From: Nonomuraea soli | Lineage (GTDB): Bacteria; Actinomycetota; Actinomycetes; Streptosporangiales; Streptosporangiaceae | Reading direction: 5' to 3' | Assembly: GCF_013761175.1 (NCBI RefSeq) | Contig: NZ_JACDUR010000004.1 | Span: forward strand, 868,001 to 932,000 | Length of the DNA: 64,000 nucleotides | Shown: piece after piece, positions 1 to 8,336 of the stretch | How positions within the stretch are numbered: the stretch's first letter is position 1 | Layout: every line of letters begins with the position of its first letter | The notes under the pieces: generated by a model | The model's input: the letters and a program-made list of their open reading frames with translations, nothing else | Told to the model about the DNA's origin: nothing | Databases searched by the model: none | Program-made: the position numbers and the translations under genes

Positions 1-342
1 GACCTCCTGGACCCGGCGCCACGCGTCGATGCCGGTCTCCAGGATCGAGTCGTCGTCGGGAGGGGAGATGCCCGCGTTGTTGAAGGCGATGTCGACGCTG
101 CCGTAGGTCTCGAACGCGGTGAGATACATGCGCTCGACGGCGTCGGCGTCGGTCACGTCGGCGTCGACGAAGATCCCGCCGACCTCGGCCGCGACCTTCG
201 TGCCCGCCTCCTCGTCGACGTCGACGCAGACGACCTTCGCGCCCTCCTCGGCGAACCTCCTGGCGGTCGCCAGGCCGATGCCGCTGCCCGCGCCGGTGAT
301 GACGGCGACGCGGTCCTGCAAACGGTGCATGCTCACACTCAT
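1..342 (-). CDS. SDR family oxidoreductase (3' end cut by window)
   Basis: Reads MSVSMHRLQDRVAVITGAG and continues with the glycine-rich NAD(P) motif GAGSGIG, then a CVDVD stretch typical of NAD-preferring SDRs, and the NNAG motif (FNNAGIS) about 90 residues in. Only about 114 N-terminal residues are present, so the SYK catalytic region lies outside the window. The ATG overlaps the stop of the upstream aldehyde dehydrogenase as ATGA, so the two are translationally coupled. In context it is probably a dehydrogenase acting on an amine- or amino-alcohol-derived intermediate of the same pathway. The SDR family call is firm; the substrate is not known. Confidence 0.85.
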   Translation of the reverse strand, partial: MSVSMHRLQDRVAVITGAGSGIGLATARRFAEEGAKVVCVDVDEEAGTKVAAEVGGIFVDADVTDADAVERMYLTAFETYGSVDIAFNNAGISPPDDDSILETGIDAWRRVQEV

Positions 343-1682
343 TCCGTGGAAATGAAGACGTTCTTGGTCTCGGTGAAGGCGTCGAGCGCGTCCGCGCCCA
401 GCTCCCTGCCCAGGCCCGACTGCTTGAAGCCGCCGAACGGGGTCCAGTAACGCACGCTGGAGTGCGAGTTCACGCTCAGCGCGCCCGACTCCACCGCCCG
501 CGCCACCCGCAGGGCCCTGCCCACGTCCCTGGTCCAGATGGAGCCGGACAGGCCGTAGGGGGTGTCGTTGGCGATCTCGACGGCGTGCGCCTCGTCGCGG
601 AAGGGCACCACCGACACGACCGGGCCGAAGATCTCCTCGGTGAAGGCCCGGTCGCCGAGCGAGGACGTCAGCACGGTCGGCGGGAACCAGTAGCCCCTGC
701 CCGTGGGGCAGTCGCCGGTGACGTACGGCTCGCGGTCGACGAAGCCCCTGACGCGCTCGAGGTGCTCGGCGCTGATGAGCGGCCCCATCTCGGTCTCGGG
801 CGAGAGCGGGTCGCCGACCTTGACCTGTCGTACGGCACGCGCGAGCCGTTCGAGGAACTCGTCGTGCACGTCCTGCTGCACCAGGATCCTCGAACGGGCG
901 CAGCAGTCCTGGCCGGAGTTGTCGAAGACGGCGTACGGCGCGGTCCTGGCGGCCTTGTCGAGGTCGGAGTCGTTGAAGACGATGTTGGCCGACTTGCCGC
1001 CGAGCTCCAGGGTCAGCCGCTTGACCTGCCGCCCGCAGGAGGCGGCGATCTGCCTGCCCACCTCGGTCGAGCCGGTGAACACGATCTTGGCCACGTCGGG
1101 ATGCTCCACCAGGCGGGCGCCCGCGACCTCCCCTGCTCCAGGCAGCACCTGGAGCACCCCCTCGGGGAGGCCCGCCGCCAGGGCCAGCTCGGCCAGCCGC
1201 AGCGCCGTCAGCGGGGTCCACTCGGCGGGCTTGACGATCACCGTGTTGCCCGCCGCGAGAGCCGGGGCCACGCCCCAGGTCATGATCACCATCGGGAAGT
1301 TCCACGGCACGATGACGCCGACGACTCCCAGAGGCTCCTGGAAGGTGACGTCCACGCCGCCGGGCACCGGGATCTGGCGCCCGTGATGGCGTTCGGGCGC
1401 ACCGGAGTAGAAGGTGAGCACGTCGCGCACGTTGCCCGCCTCCCAGCGGGCGTTGCCGATCGGGTGGCCGGAGTTGCGGACCTCCAGCTGGGCCAGCTCC
1501 TCGGCGTGCTCCTCGACCAGCGCGGCGAAACGCCGCAGCAGCCGGGCCCGCTCGCCCGGCGCCGTCTCGCGCCAGGAGCGGAAGGCCGTCCTGGCGACGG
1601 AGACCGCGCGGTCGACCTCGGAGGCGTCGGCCATCTCGATGTCGGCGACGACCTCTTCCGTCGCCGGATTGATGATCTTCAA
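339..1682 (-). CDS. aldehyde dehydrogenase family protein
   Basis: NAD(P)-dependent aldehyde dehydrogenase of about 447 residues. It shows the N-terminal INPATEE motif, VPWNFP, VKPAEWTP, the nucleotide-site FTGSTEVG, the active-site glutamate in LELGGKSAN and the catalytic cysteine in GQDCCAR, followed by EIFGPV and the C-terminal FGGFKQSG. The frame stays open upstream but overlaps the glutamine synthetase gene. The only sensible start is the TTG at 1682, which overlaps the upstream TGA (TTGA), with AGGGGA about 11 bases ahead. It is slightly shorter than typical family members because the segment after MGPLIS is compact. It probably oxidises the aldehyde formed after gamma-glutamylation of an amine. 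The start codon is the least certain part. Confidence 0.88.
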   Translation of the reverse strand: MKIINPATEEVVADIEMADASEVDRAVSVARTAFRSWRETAPGERARLLRRFAALVEEHAEELAQLEVRNSGHPIGNARWEAGNVRDVLTFYSGAPERHHGRQIPVPGGVDVTFQEPLGVVGVIVPWNFPMVIMTWGVAPALAAGNTVIVKPAEWTPLTALRLAELALAAGLPEGVLQVLPGAGEVAGARLVEHPDVAKIVFTGSTEVGRQIAASCGRQVKRLTLELGGKSANIVFNDSDLDKAARTAPYAVFDNSGQDCCARSRILVQQDVHDEFLERLARAVRQVKVGDPLSPETEMGPLISAEHLERVRGFVDREPYVTGDCPTGRGYWFPPTVLTSSLGDRAFTEEIFGPVVSVVPFRDEAHAVEIANDTPYGLSGSIWTRDVGRALRVARAVESGALSVNSHSSVRYWTPFGGFKQSGLGRELGADALDAFTETKNVFISTE

Positions 1683-3025
1683 AGTCGTTCGAATCCCCTG
1701 AACAGTTCCCAGTCCGTGACCGCCGCGTCGAAGGCGGCCAGTTCCACGCGCGCGTTGTTGGCGTAGTGGGCGACCACCTCGTCGCCGAAGCTCTCGCGCG
1801 CCAGCTTGGAGCCCTCGAAGAGGGCCAGCGCGTCGCGCAGCGTGTGCGGCACGCTCTCGGCGCCGCTGGCGTAGGCGTTGCCCGTGAAGGGCTCCTCCAG
1901 CGGCAGCTCGTTGTCGATGCCGTGCAGCCCGGCGGCGATCAGGGCGGCGACCGCGAGGTAGGGGTTGACGTCCCCGCCCGGCACCCGGTTCTCGATCCGG
2001 AGCGAGTCGCCGTGGCCCACCAGACGCAGCGCGCAGGTGCGGTTGTCCACACCCCACTTGATTGCGGTCGGGGCGAAACTGCCCGGCACGTATCTCTTGT
2101 AGGAATTGATGTTCGGGGCGTAGAGCAGGGTGAGTTCCCGCAGGCAGGCGAGTTGCCCGGCGATGAAACGAGCACCGAGTTCGGAAAGTCCGAATGGCCG
2201 ATCTCCGGCCATAATCGGGTCATTGTCCACAGATCTCAGCGAGATGTGGATATGACAGGAATTGCCCTCGCGCTGATTGGGCTTGGCCATGAAGGTGATC
2301 GACCGGCCCTCCTGGGCGGCGATCTCCTTGGAGCCGTTCTTGTAGATCGCGTGGTTGTCACAGGTGCGCAGAGCCGTGTCGTAGCGGAAGGCGATCTCGT
2401 GCTGGCCCAGGTTGCACTCGCCCTTGGCCGACTCGACGTACATGCCCGCGCCCTCCATCGCCAGCCGGATGCGCCGCAGCAGGGGCTCGACGCGGGCCGT
2501 ACCGAGGAGGGAGTAGTCGACGTTGTACTGGTTGGCCGGGGTCAGGTCGCGGTAGGCGCGCCGCCAGGCCTCCTCGTAGGAGGTGTCGAAGACGACGAAC
2601 TCCAGCTCCGTGCCGACATAGGCGGCAAGTCCCCGCTCGGCCAGCCGGTCGAGCTGCCTGCGCAGGATCTGGCGCGGCGAGGCCACCACGTCGGCGCCGT
2701 CGTTCCAGACCAGATCGGCCATGAGCATGGCCGTGCCCTCCTGCCAGGGCACCAGCCGCAGGGTCGACAGGTCGGGCCGCATCATGAAGTCGCCGTAGCC
2801 GCGCTCCCACGACGACATCGCGTAGCCGCCGACGGTGTTCATCTCCACGTCGACGGCGAGCAGGTAGTTGCAGCCCTCGGAGCCATGTTTCAGCACCTCG
2901 TCGAGAAAGAAGCGCGCCGACAGGCGCTTGCCCTGCAGCCGCCCCTGCATGTCGACGAGCGCCAGCAGGACCGTGTCCACACGCCCGGCTGACACCTCGT
3001 GTCGTAGTTCGTCGAGAGATATCAC
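1679..3025 (-). CDS. glutamine synthetase-like gamma-glutamyl-amine ligase (GlnA4/GlnA3 type)
   Basis: A 448-residue glutamine synthetase superfamily protein with GTELEF, GECNLGQHEI, the ATP-site stretch FMAKPNQREGNSCHIHIS and RIENRVPGGDVNPYLA. It lacks the central segment and the adenylylation-site context of primary GlnA, and its neighbours are an aldehyde dehydrogenase, an SDR and a GntR regulator. This matches the Streptomyces glnA4 (gamma-glutamylethanolamide synthetase) and glnA3/puuA (gamma-glutamylpolyamine synthetase) clusters, which let amines serve as nitrogen sources. First gene of a leftward operon whose promoter overlaps the palindrome at 3051-3072. The exact amine, ethanolamine or a polyamine, cannot be read from the sequence. 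Codon use between about 2070 and 2260 is visibly more AT-rich than the rest of the gene. Confidence 0.85.
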   Translation of the reverse strand: MISLDELRHEVSAGRVDTVLLALVDMQGRLQGKRLSARFFLDEVLKHGSEGCNYLLAVDVEMNTVGGYAMSSWERGYGDFMMRPDLSTLRLVPWQEGTAMLMADLVWNDGADVVASPRQILRRQLDRLAERGLAAYVGTELEFVVFDTSYEEAWRRAYRDLTPANQYNVDYSLLGTARVEPLLRRIRLAMEGAGMYVESAKGECNLGQHEIAFRYDTALRTCDNHAIYKNGSKEIAAQEGRSITFMAKPNQREGNSCHIHISLRSVDNDPIMAGDRPFGLSELGARFIAGQLACLRELTLLYAPNINSYKRYVPGSFAPTAIKWGVDNRTCALRLVGHGDSLRIENRVPGGDVNPYLAVAALIAAGLHGIDNELPLEEPFTGNAYASGAESVPHTLRDALALFEGSKLARESFGDEVVAHYANNARVELAAFDAAVTDWELFRGFERL

Positions 3026-3050
3026 CTGCGGAGAGCTCCCGTTCCCGATT

Positions 3051-3072
3051 AATGGGCTAGTGTTAGACCATT
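3051..3072. promoter_or_regulatory. FadR/GntR-type operator in divergent promoter
   Basis: Imperfect palindrome AATGG-N-CTA-N4-TAG-N-CCATT, 22 bp with 16 symmetric positions. Its reverse strand contains TGGTCTAACAC, close to the FadR-subfamily consensus TGGTnnnACCA. It lies between the divergent glutamine-synthetase-like operon and the GntR gene, so it could control both. Confidence 0.65.
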
Positions 3073-3099
3073 GAGGTGCATCCCGGGAGCCGTTGTCAA

Positions 3100-3825
3100 G
3101 TGGAAGATGCCGCGCGTCTGATGACGATGCTGCGCCCCGTGCGGGCCGGCAACGCCTTCGAGGAGACCGTCGAACGGCTCCTGCAGGCGATCAAGCTCGG
3201 CGTCGTCCCGCCGGGGGAGAAGCTGCCGCCGGAGCGCGAGCTCGCCGTCCAGCTCGGCATCAGCCGCGTCACCCTGCGCGAGGCCATCAGGGCGCTGCAG
3301 GACGCGGGCTTCCTCGAGGTACGGCGGGGCAGGTACGGCGGCGCCTTCGTCACCTACCAGGCGCCCGCCCCCGGCACCGGAGACCTGAAGCGCGTCATCG
3401 CCGACATGGGCACCGACGACCTGGCCGACGCCCTGACCTTCCGCATGGCCGTCGAATGCGGCGCCGCCCAGGTCCTGGCGGTCATGGAGCTGACCCAGGA
3501 ACAACGCGACACCCTCAGCCGCCGCCTGGAGGAGCTCAACCGCGCCTGCCCCGAGGACTACCGCCGCCTCGACACCGCCTTCCACCTGTCGATCGCCGAG
3601 CTCACCGGCTCGCCGCTGCTGGCAGCCGCCTGCGCCGACGCGCGCATGCGGGTCGGCGACCTGCTCAACGCCATCCCGATGCTGCAGGTCAACATCGATC
3701 ACGCCGCCGCCCAGCACGCCGCCATCGTCACCGCGATCCTCGGCGGCGACCCGGAAGCGGCCAGACGGGCCGTGGCCGAACATCTTGACGGGACCGCCGC
3801 CCTGCTAAGAGGCTTTCTGTCCTGA
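3100..3825 (+). CDS. FadR/GntR family transcriptional regulator
   Basis: N-terminal winged-helix of the GntR family (LPPERELAVQLGISRVTLREAIRAL, here split for reading: LPPERELA and SRVTLREAIRAL), then an all-helical FCD ligand domain with the metal-ligand-type pattern of D and H residues (DTAFHLSIAE, AQHAAIV). Start chosen at GTG 3100, with GGGAG ten bases upstream. A GTG at 3076 and ATG at 3121 are in frame, but 3076 would almost touch the operator. It probably represses the divergent amine-catabolism operon, as reported for the GntR regulator beside glnA4 in Streptomyces coelicolor. Its TGA overlaps the next ATG by one base (TGATG), so the AfsR-like gene is coupled to it. Confidence 0.88.
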   Translation: MEDAARLMTMLRPVRAGNAFEETVERLLQAIKLGVVPPGEKLPPERELAVQLGISRVTLREAIRALQDAGFLEVRRGRYGGAFVTYQAPAPGTGDLKRVIADMGTDDLADALTFRMAVECGAAQVLAVMELTQEQRDTLSRRLEELNRACPEDYRRLDTAFHLSIAELTGSPLLAAACADARMRVGDLLNAIPMLQVNIDHAAAQHAAIVTAILGGDPEAARRAVAEHLDGTAALLRGFLS

Positions 3826-6668
3826 TGACGGCGATCCGCTTCCAGGTGCTCGGTCCGTTGCGCGCCTGGCGGGGCGACGCGGAGATCGAGCTGGGCACGG
3901 CACGACAGCGCAGGGTGCTGGCCGTCCTCCTGCTGGGCACCGGGCGCACGGTCACCGTCTCCGAGCTCATCGACACCGTGTGGGGCGAGAGCGCCCCCGC
4001 CTCGGTGATCAACGTCATCCAGACCTACGTCGGCCGCCTGCGCAGGGCCACCGGCGACGCGAGCTGGTTACGCACCACCTCCACCGGCTACCAGGTCGAC
4101 CCCGACCGCTGCGACCTGGACCTGCTCGACTTCCGCGACCTCGCGGAGCGCGGGCGGCCGGTGGAGGCGCTGGCCCGGTGGACCGGGCCGCTGCTGGCCG
4201 ACCTGGGCCCCGAGGTGCGCGGCAGCGCCCAGGCCCTCGGAGTGGCGAGAGAACGGCTCCGCGTGCTCGACGAGGCTGCCGAGCACGCCCTGCGCCACGG
4301 CGGTGCCGCGCAGGTCCTGCCGCACCTGCGCGCGACCGCCGCCGAGGAGCAGCTCAACGAGGGCGTGCACGCCCACCTCATGCTCGCCCTGGCCGCCACC
4401 GGCGCCCAGGCCGAGGCCCTGGCCGTCTACTCCGACATCACCGGCCGCCTCGACGAGCAGCTCGGCATCGACCCCTCGCCCCGGCTGCGCGAAGCCCACG
4501 TCAGAGTGCTCAGGCAGGCCGCCCAGCCGCCGCCCGAACAGCCCAAGGACTTCTGGCGCGGACGCCGCCCTCCGCCCGTCGACCTCGTGGGGCGCGAGCA
4601 CGACCTCGACTCCCTGGCCAGGCTGCTGGCCGACCACCGCATCGTCACCCTCGTCGGACCCGGCGGCGCCGGCAAGAGCGCGCTCGCCTTCGCCCTGGCA
4701 CGCCGCTCGCGCCGCGTCGCCGTCCTCGAACTCGGGCCGCTGCCCGCCACCGCCGACCTGGAGATCCTCACCGGCATCCTGGAGGTCGACGACCTCGACG
4801 ACGACGAACTCCTGGTGCTCCTCGACAACGTCGAGCACCTGACGCGTACGGCGGGGCAGCTGGTGGAGCGGCTGCTCGGCGCCTACCCGGGCCTGACCGT
4901 GCTGGCCACCTCGCGCCAGCCCCTGGGAGTCTCGGGCGAGGTGCTGTGGGACGTGGCGCCGCTGGCCGTACGCCCGGCCGTCGAGCTGTTCGTGCGCCGC
5001 GCCCGCCAGCACAGCCCGACGCTCGCCCCCGACCTCGTCCTGGCGGCCGAGCTGTGCACCCGCCTCGACGGCATCCCGCTGGCCGTCGAGCTGGCCGCGG
5101 CGCGCCTGCGCACCATGTCCGTGCGCGACCTGCTCGACCGCCTGCACGACCAGCTCGGCCTGCTCGGCGGCGACCGCCTGACCCTGCCGCACCAGCGGTC
5201 CATCGTCTCGTCCGTCGAGTGGAGCATCGCCCTGCTGGACGAGCCGGAGCGGCTGCTCCTGACCCGGCTCAGCGTCTTCGCCGGCTCGTTCGACCTGCTG
5301 GCCGCCGAGGCCGTGGGAAGCGGCGCGCGCGTCGCCGAGCTGCTCGGCCACCTCATCGACCGCTCACTGGTGCAGGCGCAGCGGGGCGAGGAGTACTCCT
5401 ATCGCATCCTCATCCCGATCCGCGACTCCTGCCGCGCCCTGGCCGACCCCGGCGAGCTGAGCTCCGCGCGCGACGCCCATCTGCTGCACCTCCGCTCGCT
5501 GGCGGAGGCTTCCAGCGGTCCCGAACTGGCCGACCGGCTGCACACCCGCTTCGCCGACCTGATGGCCGCACTCGACTGGGGGCTGCGGCCCGGCGGGCCG
5601 GCCCTGCGCGAGGGCGTGGAACTGCTCACCCTGGCCAGGCCGCTGTGGGACCGCGACATCGGCCAGATCGACGCCGTGCGCCGCTGGACCGGCCAGGCGC
5701 TCGACCGGCAGGCGGAACTCGAACCCGAGCTGCGCGGACGGCTGCTGCAATGGGCCGGGCGCCTCGCCTACATGGCCGACCGGCTGCCCGAGGCACGAGA
5801 AAGGCTCACCCGGGCACTGGACTTCCTCGCCGACCCGGCAGCCCGCGCCGACGTACTCCTGGGCCTGGCCGCCGTCAGCGACGTGCTGCTCGACGACGAC
5901 GCCGCCGACCTCGCCCGCGCCGCCGTCGCGGCCGCCCGCCGTACCGGCGACGACGCCAGGATCGTCGACGCCTGCGCGGGAGCGGCCGTGATCCTGGCCT
6001 GGCGCGGCCACATCGACGAGGCCGACCGGTCGGTGCGCTCGGCCTACGAGGCCGCCGAGGACAGCGGCCTGCCCTCCGACCGCTGCCGCTGGGTCCACGC
6101 CCTGGTGGCCCTGCGCGCCGGACGCCTCGCCGAGGCCGGCCAGGCCGCCGACCTGGTGCTCGACCGCGGCGGCGCCCCCAACACGGTCATCCAGGCGCAG
6201 ATCTGCAAGGCCTGGACCCGCGTCCTGACCGGCCTGGTCGACGAGGCGCTGGAGATCCTCGACGAGGCCGCCGAGCTCAGCGCCAGGACGGGATGGACCA
6301 CGCTCGTCCCCGAGATCCTCGAGACGCGCGCGCACGCCCACCGCCGCGCCGGCCGCCGCGAGGAGGCCAGGGCGGCACTGGTCGAGTGCCTGCGCGCCGG
6401 GTTGCCGCTCAACGACCTCGGCACCCTGTTCCGCGCGGTCCACCTGGCCGCCCTGATGGCCACGGAGGACCACGATCGCTCCGCCGAGACCCTGCAGGCG
6501 ATGGCCGCCGCCTGCAGGGCCCGCATCCGTTACGAACCCTGGCCCCTGCGGGCCGAGGACGTCAGCGGCTGGGAGGCACGGCCGGCGGTTGCCGTGCCCC
6601 CCGATGCCGCCCCCCGTGCCGACCTGGTGGGGAAGGCCGCCAGGTCGGTGCTTCATCATTTCTCCTAG
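3825..6668 (+). CDS. AfsR/SARP-type transcriptional regulator with NTPase and TPR-like domains
   Basis: A 947-residue multidomain regulator. Residues about 1-95 form the OmpR-like DNA-binding domain (FQVLGPLRAW, LGTARQRRVLAVLLL), about 95-245 the bacterial transcriptional activation domain (EEQLNEGVHAHLMLAL, LGIDPSPRLREA), and about 265-400 an NB-ARC-like ATPase with P-loop GPGGAGKS near residue 280 and Walker B LLVLLDNVEH. The C-terminal half is helical, Ala/Leu/Arg-rich and TPR-like. It belongs to the AfsR/SARP group that activates secondary metabolism or pathway genes in actinomycetes. It starts inside the stop of the GntR gene, so expression follows that gene. No biosynthetic cluster is visible nearby, so its target may be the amine pathway or lie elsewhere. 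Its TAG shares a CTAG with the convergent gene. Confidence 0.87.
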   Translation: MTAIRFQVLGPLRAWRGDAEIELGTARQRRVLAVLLLGTGRTVTVSELIDTVWGESAPASVINVIQTYVGRLRRATGDASWLRTTSTGYQVDPDRCDLDLLDFRDLAERGRPVEALARWTGPLLADLGPEVRGSAQALGVARERLRVLDEAAEHALRHGGAAQVLPHLRATAAEEQLNEGVHAHLMLALAATGAQAEALAVYSDITGRLDEQLGIDPSPRLREAHVRVLRQAAQPPPEQPKDFWRGRRPPPVDLVGREHDLDSLARLLADHRIVTLVGPGGAGKSALAFALARRSRRVAVLELGPLPATADLEILTGILEVDDLDDDELLVLLDNVEHLTRTAGQLVERLLGAYPGLTVLATSRQPLGVSGEVLWDVAPLAVRPAVELFVRRARQHSPTLAPDLVLAAELCTRLDGIPLAVELAAARLRTMSVRDLLDRLHDQLGLLGGDRLTLPHQRSIVSSVEWSIALLDEPERLLLTRLSVFAGSFDLLAAEAVGSGARVAELLGHLIDRSLVQAQRGEEYSYRILIPIRDSCRALADPGELSSARDAHLLHLRSLAEASSGPELADRLHTRFADLMAALDWGLRPGGPALREGVELLTLARPLWDRDIGQIDAVRRWTGQALDRQAELEPELRGRLLQWAGRLAYMADRLPEARERLTRALDFLADPAARADVLLGLAAVSDVLLDDDAADLARAAVAAARRTGDDARIVDACAGAAVILAWRGHIDEADRSVRSAYEAAEDSGLPSDRCRWVHALVALRAGRLAEAGQAADLVLDRGGAPNTVIQAQICKAWTRVLTGLVDEALEILDEAAELSARTGWTTLVPEILETRAHAHRRAGRREEARAALVECLRAGLPLNDLGTLFRAVHLAALMATEDHDRSAETLQAMAAACRARIRYEPWPLRAEDVSGWEARPAVAVPPDAAPRADLVGKAARSVLHHFS

Positions 6669-7267
6669 GGCCATGCCCGGGGTGTCGGACACCCTGGTTC
6701 GTCTCCAACGTCCCGGTCGCAGGGAGGCTCCCAGTCGATCTGGTCACCGGTCTCGAGCCAGTCCTCGGCGCCGTACTCCTCCCAGGTGAATCTGACCAGG
6801 TAGTGCATGTCGAGCAGGTCGCGGTCGTGGGCGTCCAGCATCAGCGAACGCACCGCACCGTATCCGGACTTGTCGGGACTGAGACCCCCGTCCGTCCCGA
6901 CCGTGGCCTCCTGGTACGGGAAGCCCTGTTCGTTGCTGCGGGCGAGGGACACCTGGATGTCCGGGACCTGGCCGCCCTCGGGCCAGTCGCGCACTTCCAG
7001 AGTGGTCCACTCCGACCCGCACTCCGCGCTCTGGTGGACCAGCAGCCTCGCCCTCGCCCCGTTCCTGAGCGCCTTGCTCTTGGCCGCGAAGATCGCGGCG
7101 CTGTTCAGACAGTTCGAGGTCGTCGCCTTGAGCCCGTCGCACGAGGCGACCGCCTGCCCTCCTCCTACGTCCTTGCACTGCACCGCGTCCCCCGCCGCTG
7201 CTGGCTGCGCCCCTGTGACGGCGCCTGCCAGCACCGCCGCCGCCAGCAGGGCCATGACCTTCCCCAT
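6665..7267 (-). CDS. secreted protein, DUF2690-like
   Basis: A 200-residue protein with a clear Sec signal peptide (MGKVMALLAAAVLAGAVTG, cleavage likely after AAAG at about residue 26). The mature part has a cysteine pattern C-x-D...SCDGLKATTSNC and LVHQSAECGSEWTTLEV, which resembles the DUF2690 layout (CDG...C...ELRYS..C...W). Start at 7267 has GGGAGA eight bases upstream; the longer upstream reading has no signal peptide. The role is unknown. Convergent with the AfsR-like gene, ending on the same CTAG. Confidence 0.7.
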   Translation of the reverse strand: MGKVMALLAAAVLAGAVTGAQPAAAGDAVQCKDVGGGQAVASCDGLKATTSNCLNSAAIFAAKSKALRNGARARLLVHQSAECGSEWTTLEVRDWPEGGQVPDIQVSLARSNEQGFPYQEATVGTDGGLSPDKSGYGAVRSLMLDAHDRDLLDMHYLVRFTWEEYGAEDWLETGDQIDWEPPCDRDVGDEPGCPTPRAWP

Positions 7268-7350
7268 GTACCGTGTCTCCCTTGTTCGGGGCCCCCGCGA
7301 AAAGCCTCGCCCGAGCCGCTGGATTTTTGCTGAACCCGCCCCATCGGGCA

Positions 7351-7432
7351 TCCTGGAGGCCAGCGCGACTGGCGGCCGGAGGATGGAATCGACCATCGGG
7401 GAGCTCGTCGTGGGAGCCGACCGCCTGGGCGA
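7351..7432 (+). ncRNA. ZTP riboswitch (pfl motif) upstream of folD
   Basis: Shows the conserved pieces of the ZTP/ZMP aptamer: ACTGGCGG at 7368-7375, an upper hairpin GATGG (7382-7386) with CCATC (7393-7397), GGGGAGC directly after it, and the 3' element CCGCCTGGGC at 7421-7430, whose CCGCC can pair with GGCGG. The pfl motif is known to sit upstream of folD and purine genes and turns them on when ZTP/AICAR builds up under folate shortage. Distance to the folD start is about 20 bases, so control of ribosome access or of a terminator are both possible. Confidence 0.9.
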
Positions 7433-7452
7433 CCACGTGACGAGGGAGTCGT

Positions 7453-8307
7453 ATGTCCAACGCGAGGATGCTGCCGGGTGGCCCGGTGGCCGAGGCGATT
7501 CTGGCCGATGTCCGCAAGCGTGTCGAGGCCATGAAGGCCCAGGGAGTGACGCCGTCGCTGGCCACCATCCTGGTGGGCGACGACGACGCGAGCGCCGGCT
7601 ACATCCGCATCAAGCAGAAGCAGGCCGCCGAGCTCGGCTTCGAGTCGCCGCACGCCCACCTGCCCGCCGACGCCAAGCAGGAGGACCTGCTGGCCGTCAT
7701 CCAGGGCTACAACGACGACCGTGCCGTCCACGGCGTGCTCGTGCAGTATCCGGTGCCGGGCCACCTCGACTACGACGCGGCGCTGCAGTCGCTCGATCCC
7801 GACAAGGACGTCGACGGCCTGCACCCGCTGAACATGGGACGCCTGGCGCTGGGCATGCCGGGCCCGCTGCCGTGCACCCCGGCCGGCATCGAGGAGATCC
7901 TGGCCTTCTACGAGATCCCCGTCTCCGGCAAGAACGTGGTCATCCTGGGCCGTGGCGCGACGCTGGGCAGGCCGCTGGCGATGTTGCTGGCGCAGAAGCG
8001 GCCCACCGCCAACGCCGCCGTCACGGTGGTGCACACCGGCGTGCCCGACTGGGCCGACTACACCCGCCGCGCCGACATCCTCATCGCCGCCGCGGGCGTG
8101 CCGGGCATCGTCCGGCCCGAGCACGTACGGCCCGGCGCGGTGGTCATCGGCGGCGGCGTGCGCTACGAGGGACGCCGCCTGCTGCCCGACGTCGACGAGT
8201 CGGTCGAGGAGGTCGCCGGCGCGATCACTCCGCGGGTCGGCGGCGTGGGTCCCACGACTGTGGCCATGCTGTTCCGGAATGCTATTGCCGCTGCCGAAAG
8301 GGCGTAA
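7453..8307 (+). CDS. folD: bifunctional methylenetetrahydrofolate dehydrogenase / methenyltetrahydrofolate cyclohydrolase
   Basis: A 284-residue FolD. It interconverts 5,10-methylene- and 10-formyl-tetrahydrofolate in one-carbon metabolism, supplying purine synthesis. Visible motifs are the active-site Tyr-x3-Lys (YIRIKQKQAAELG), HGVLVQYPVP, DVDGLHPLNMG, the nucleotide-binding GRGATLGRP and the C-terminal TPRVGGVGPTTVAMLF. ATG at 7453 is preceded by GAGGGAG. The ZTP riboswitch just upstream explains its regulation. Full length for the family. Confidence 0.97.
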   Translation: MSNARMLPGGPVAEAILADVRKRVEAMKAQGVTPSLATILVGDDDASAGYIRIKQKQAAELGFESPHAHLPADAKQEDLLAVIQGYNDDRAVHGVLVQYPVPGHLDYDAALQSLDPDKDVDGLHPLNMGRLALGMPGPLPCTPAGIEEILAFYEIPVSGKNVVILGRGATLGRPLAMLLAQKRPTANAAVTVVHTGVPDWADYTRRADILIAAAGVPGIVRPEHVRPGAVVIGGGVRYEGRRLLPDVDESVEEVAGAITPRVGGVGPTTVAMLFRNAIAAAERA

Positions 8308-8336
8308 TTTCCCGCAAGTCGTGCTTTCGTAGAGAG

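Noticed and set aside
1683-2057. 125-codon N-terminal extension of the aldehyde dehydrogenase
   Set aside because: It lies in the wrong frame inside the glutamine-synthetase-like gene and is Arg/Gly-rich; the family N terminus begins at TLKIINPATEE.
3980-7333. 1117-residue plus frame overlapping the AfsR-like gene
   Set aside because: Arg/Pro/Gly-rich shadow in another frame; it also runs through the convergent secreted-protein gene.
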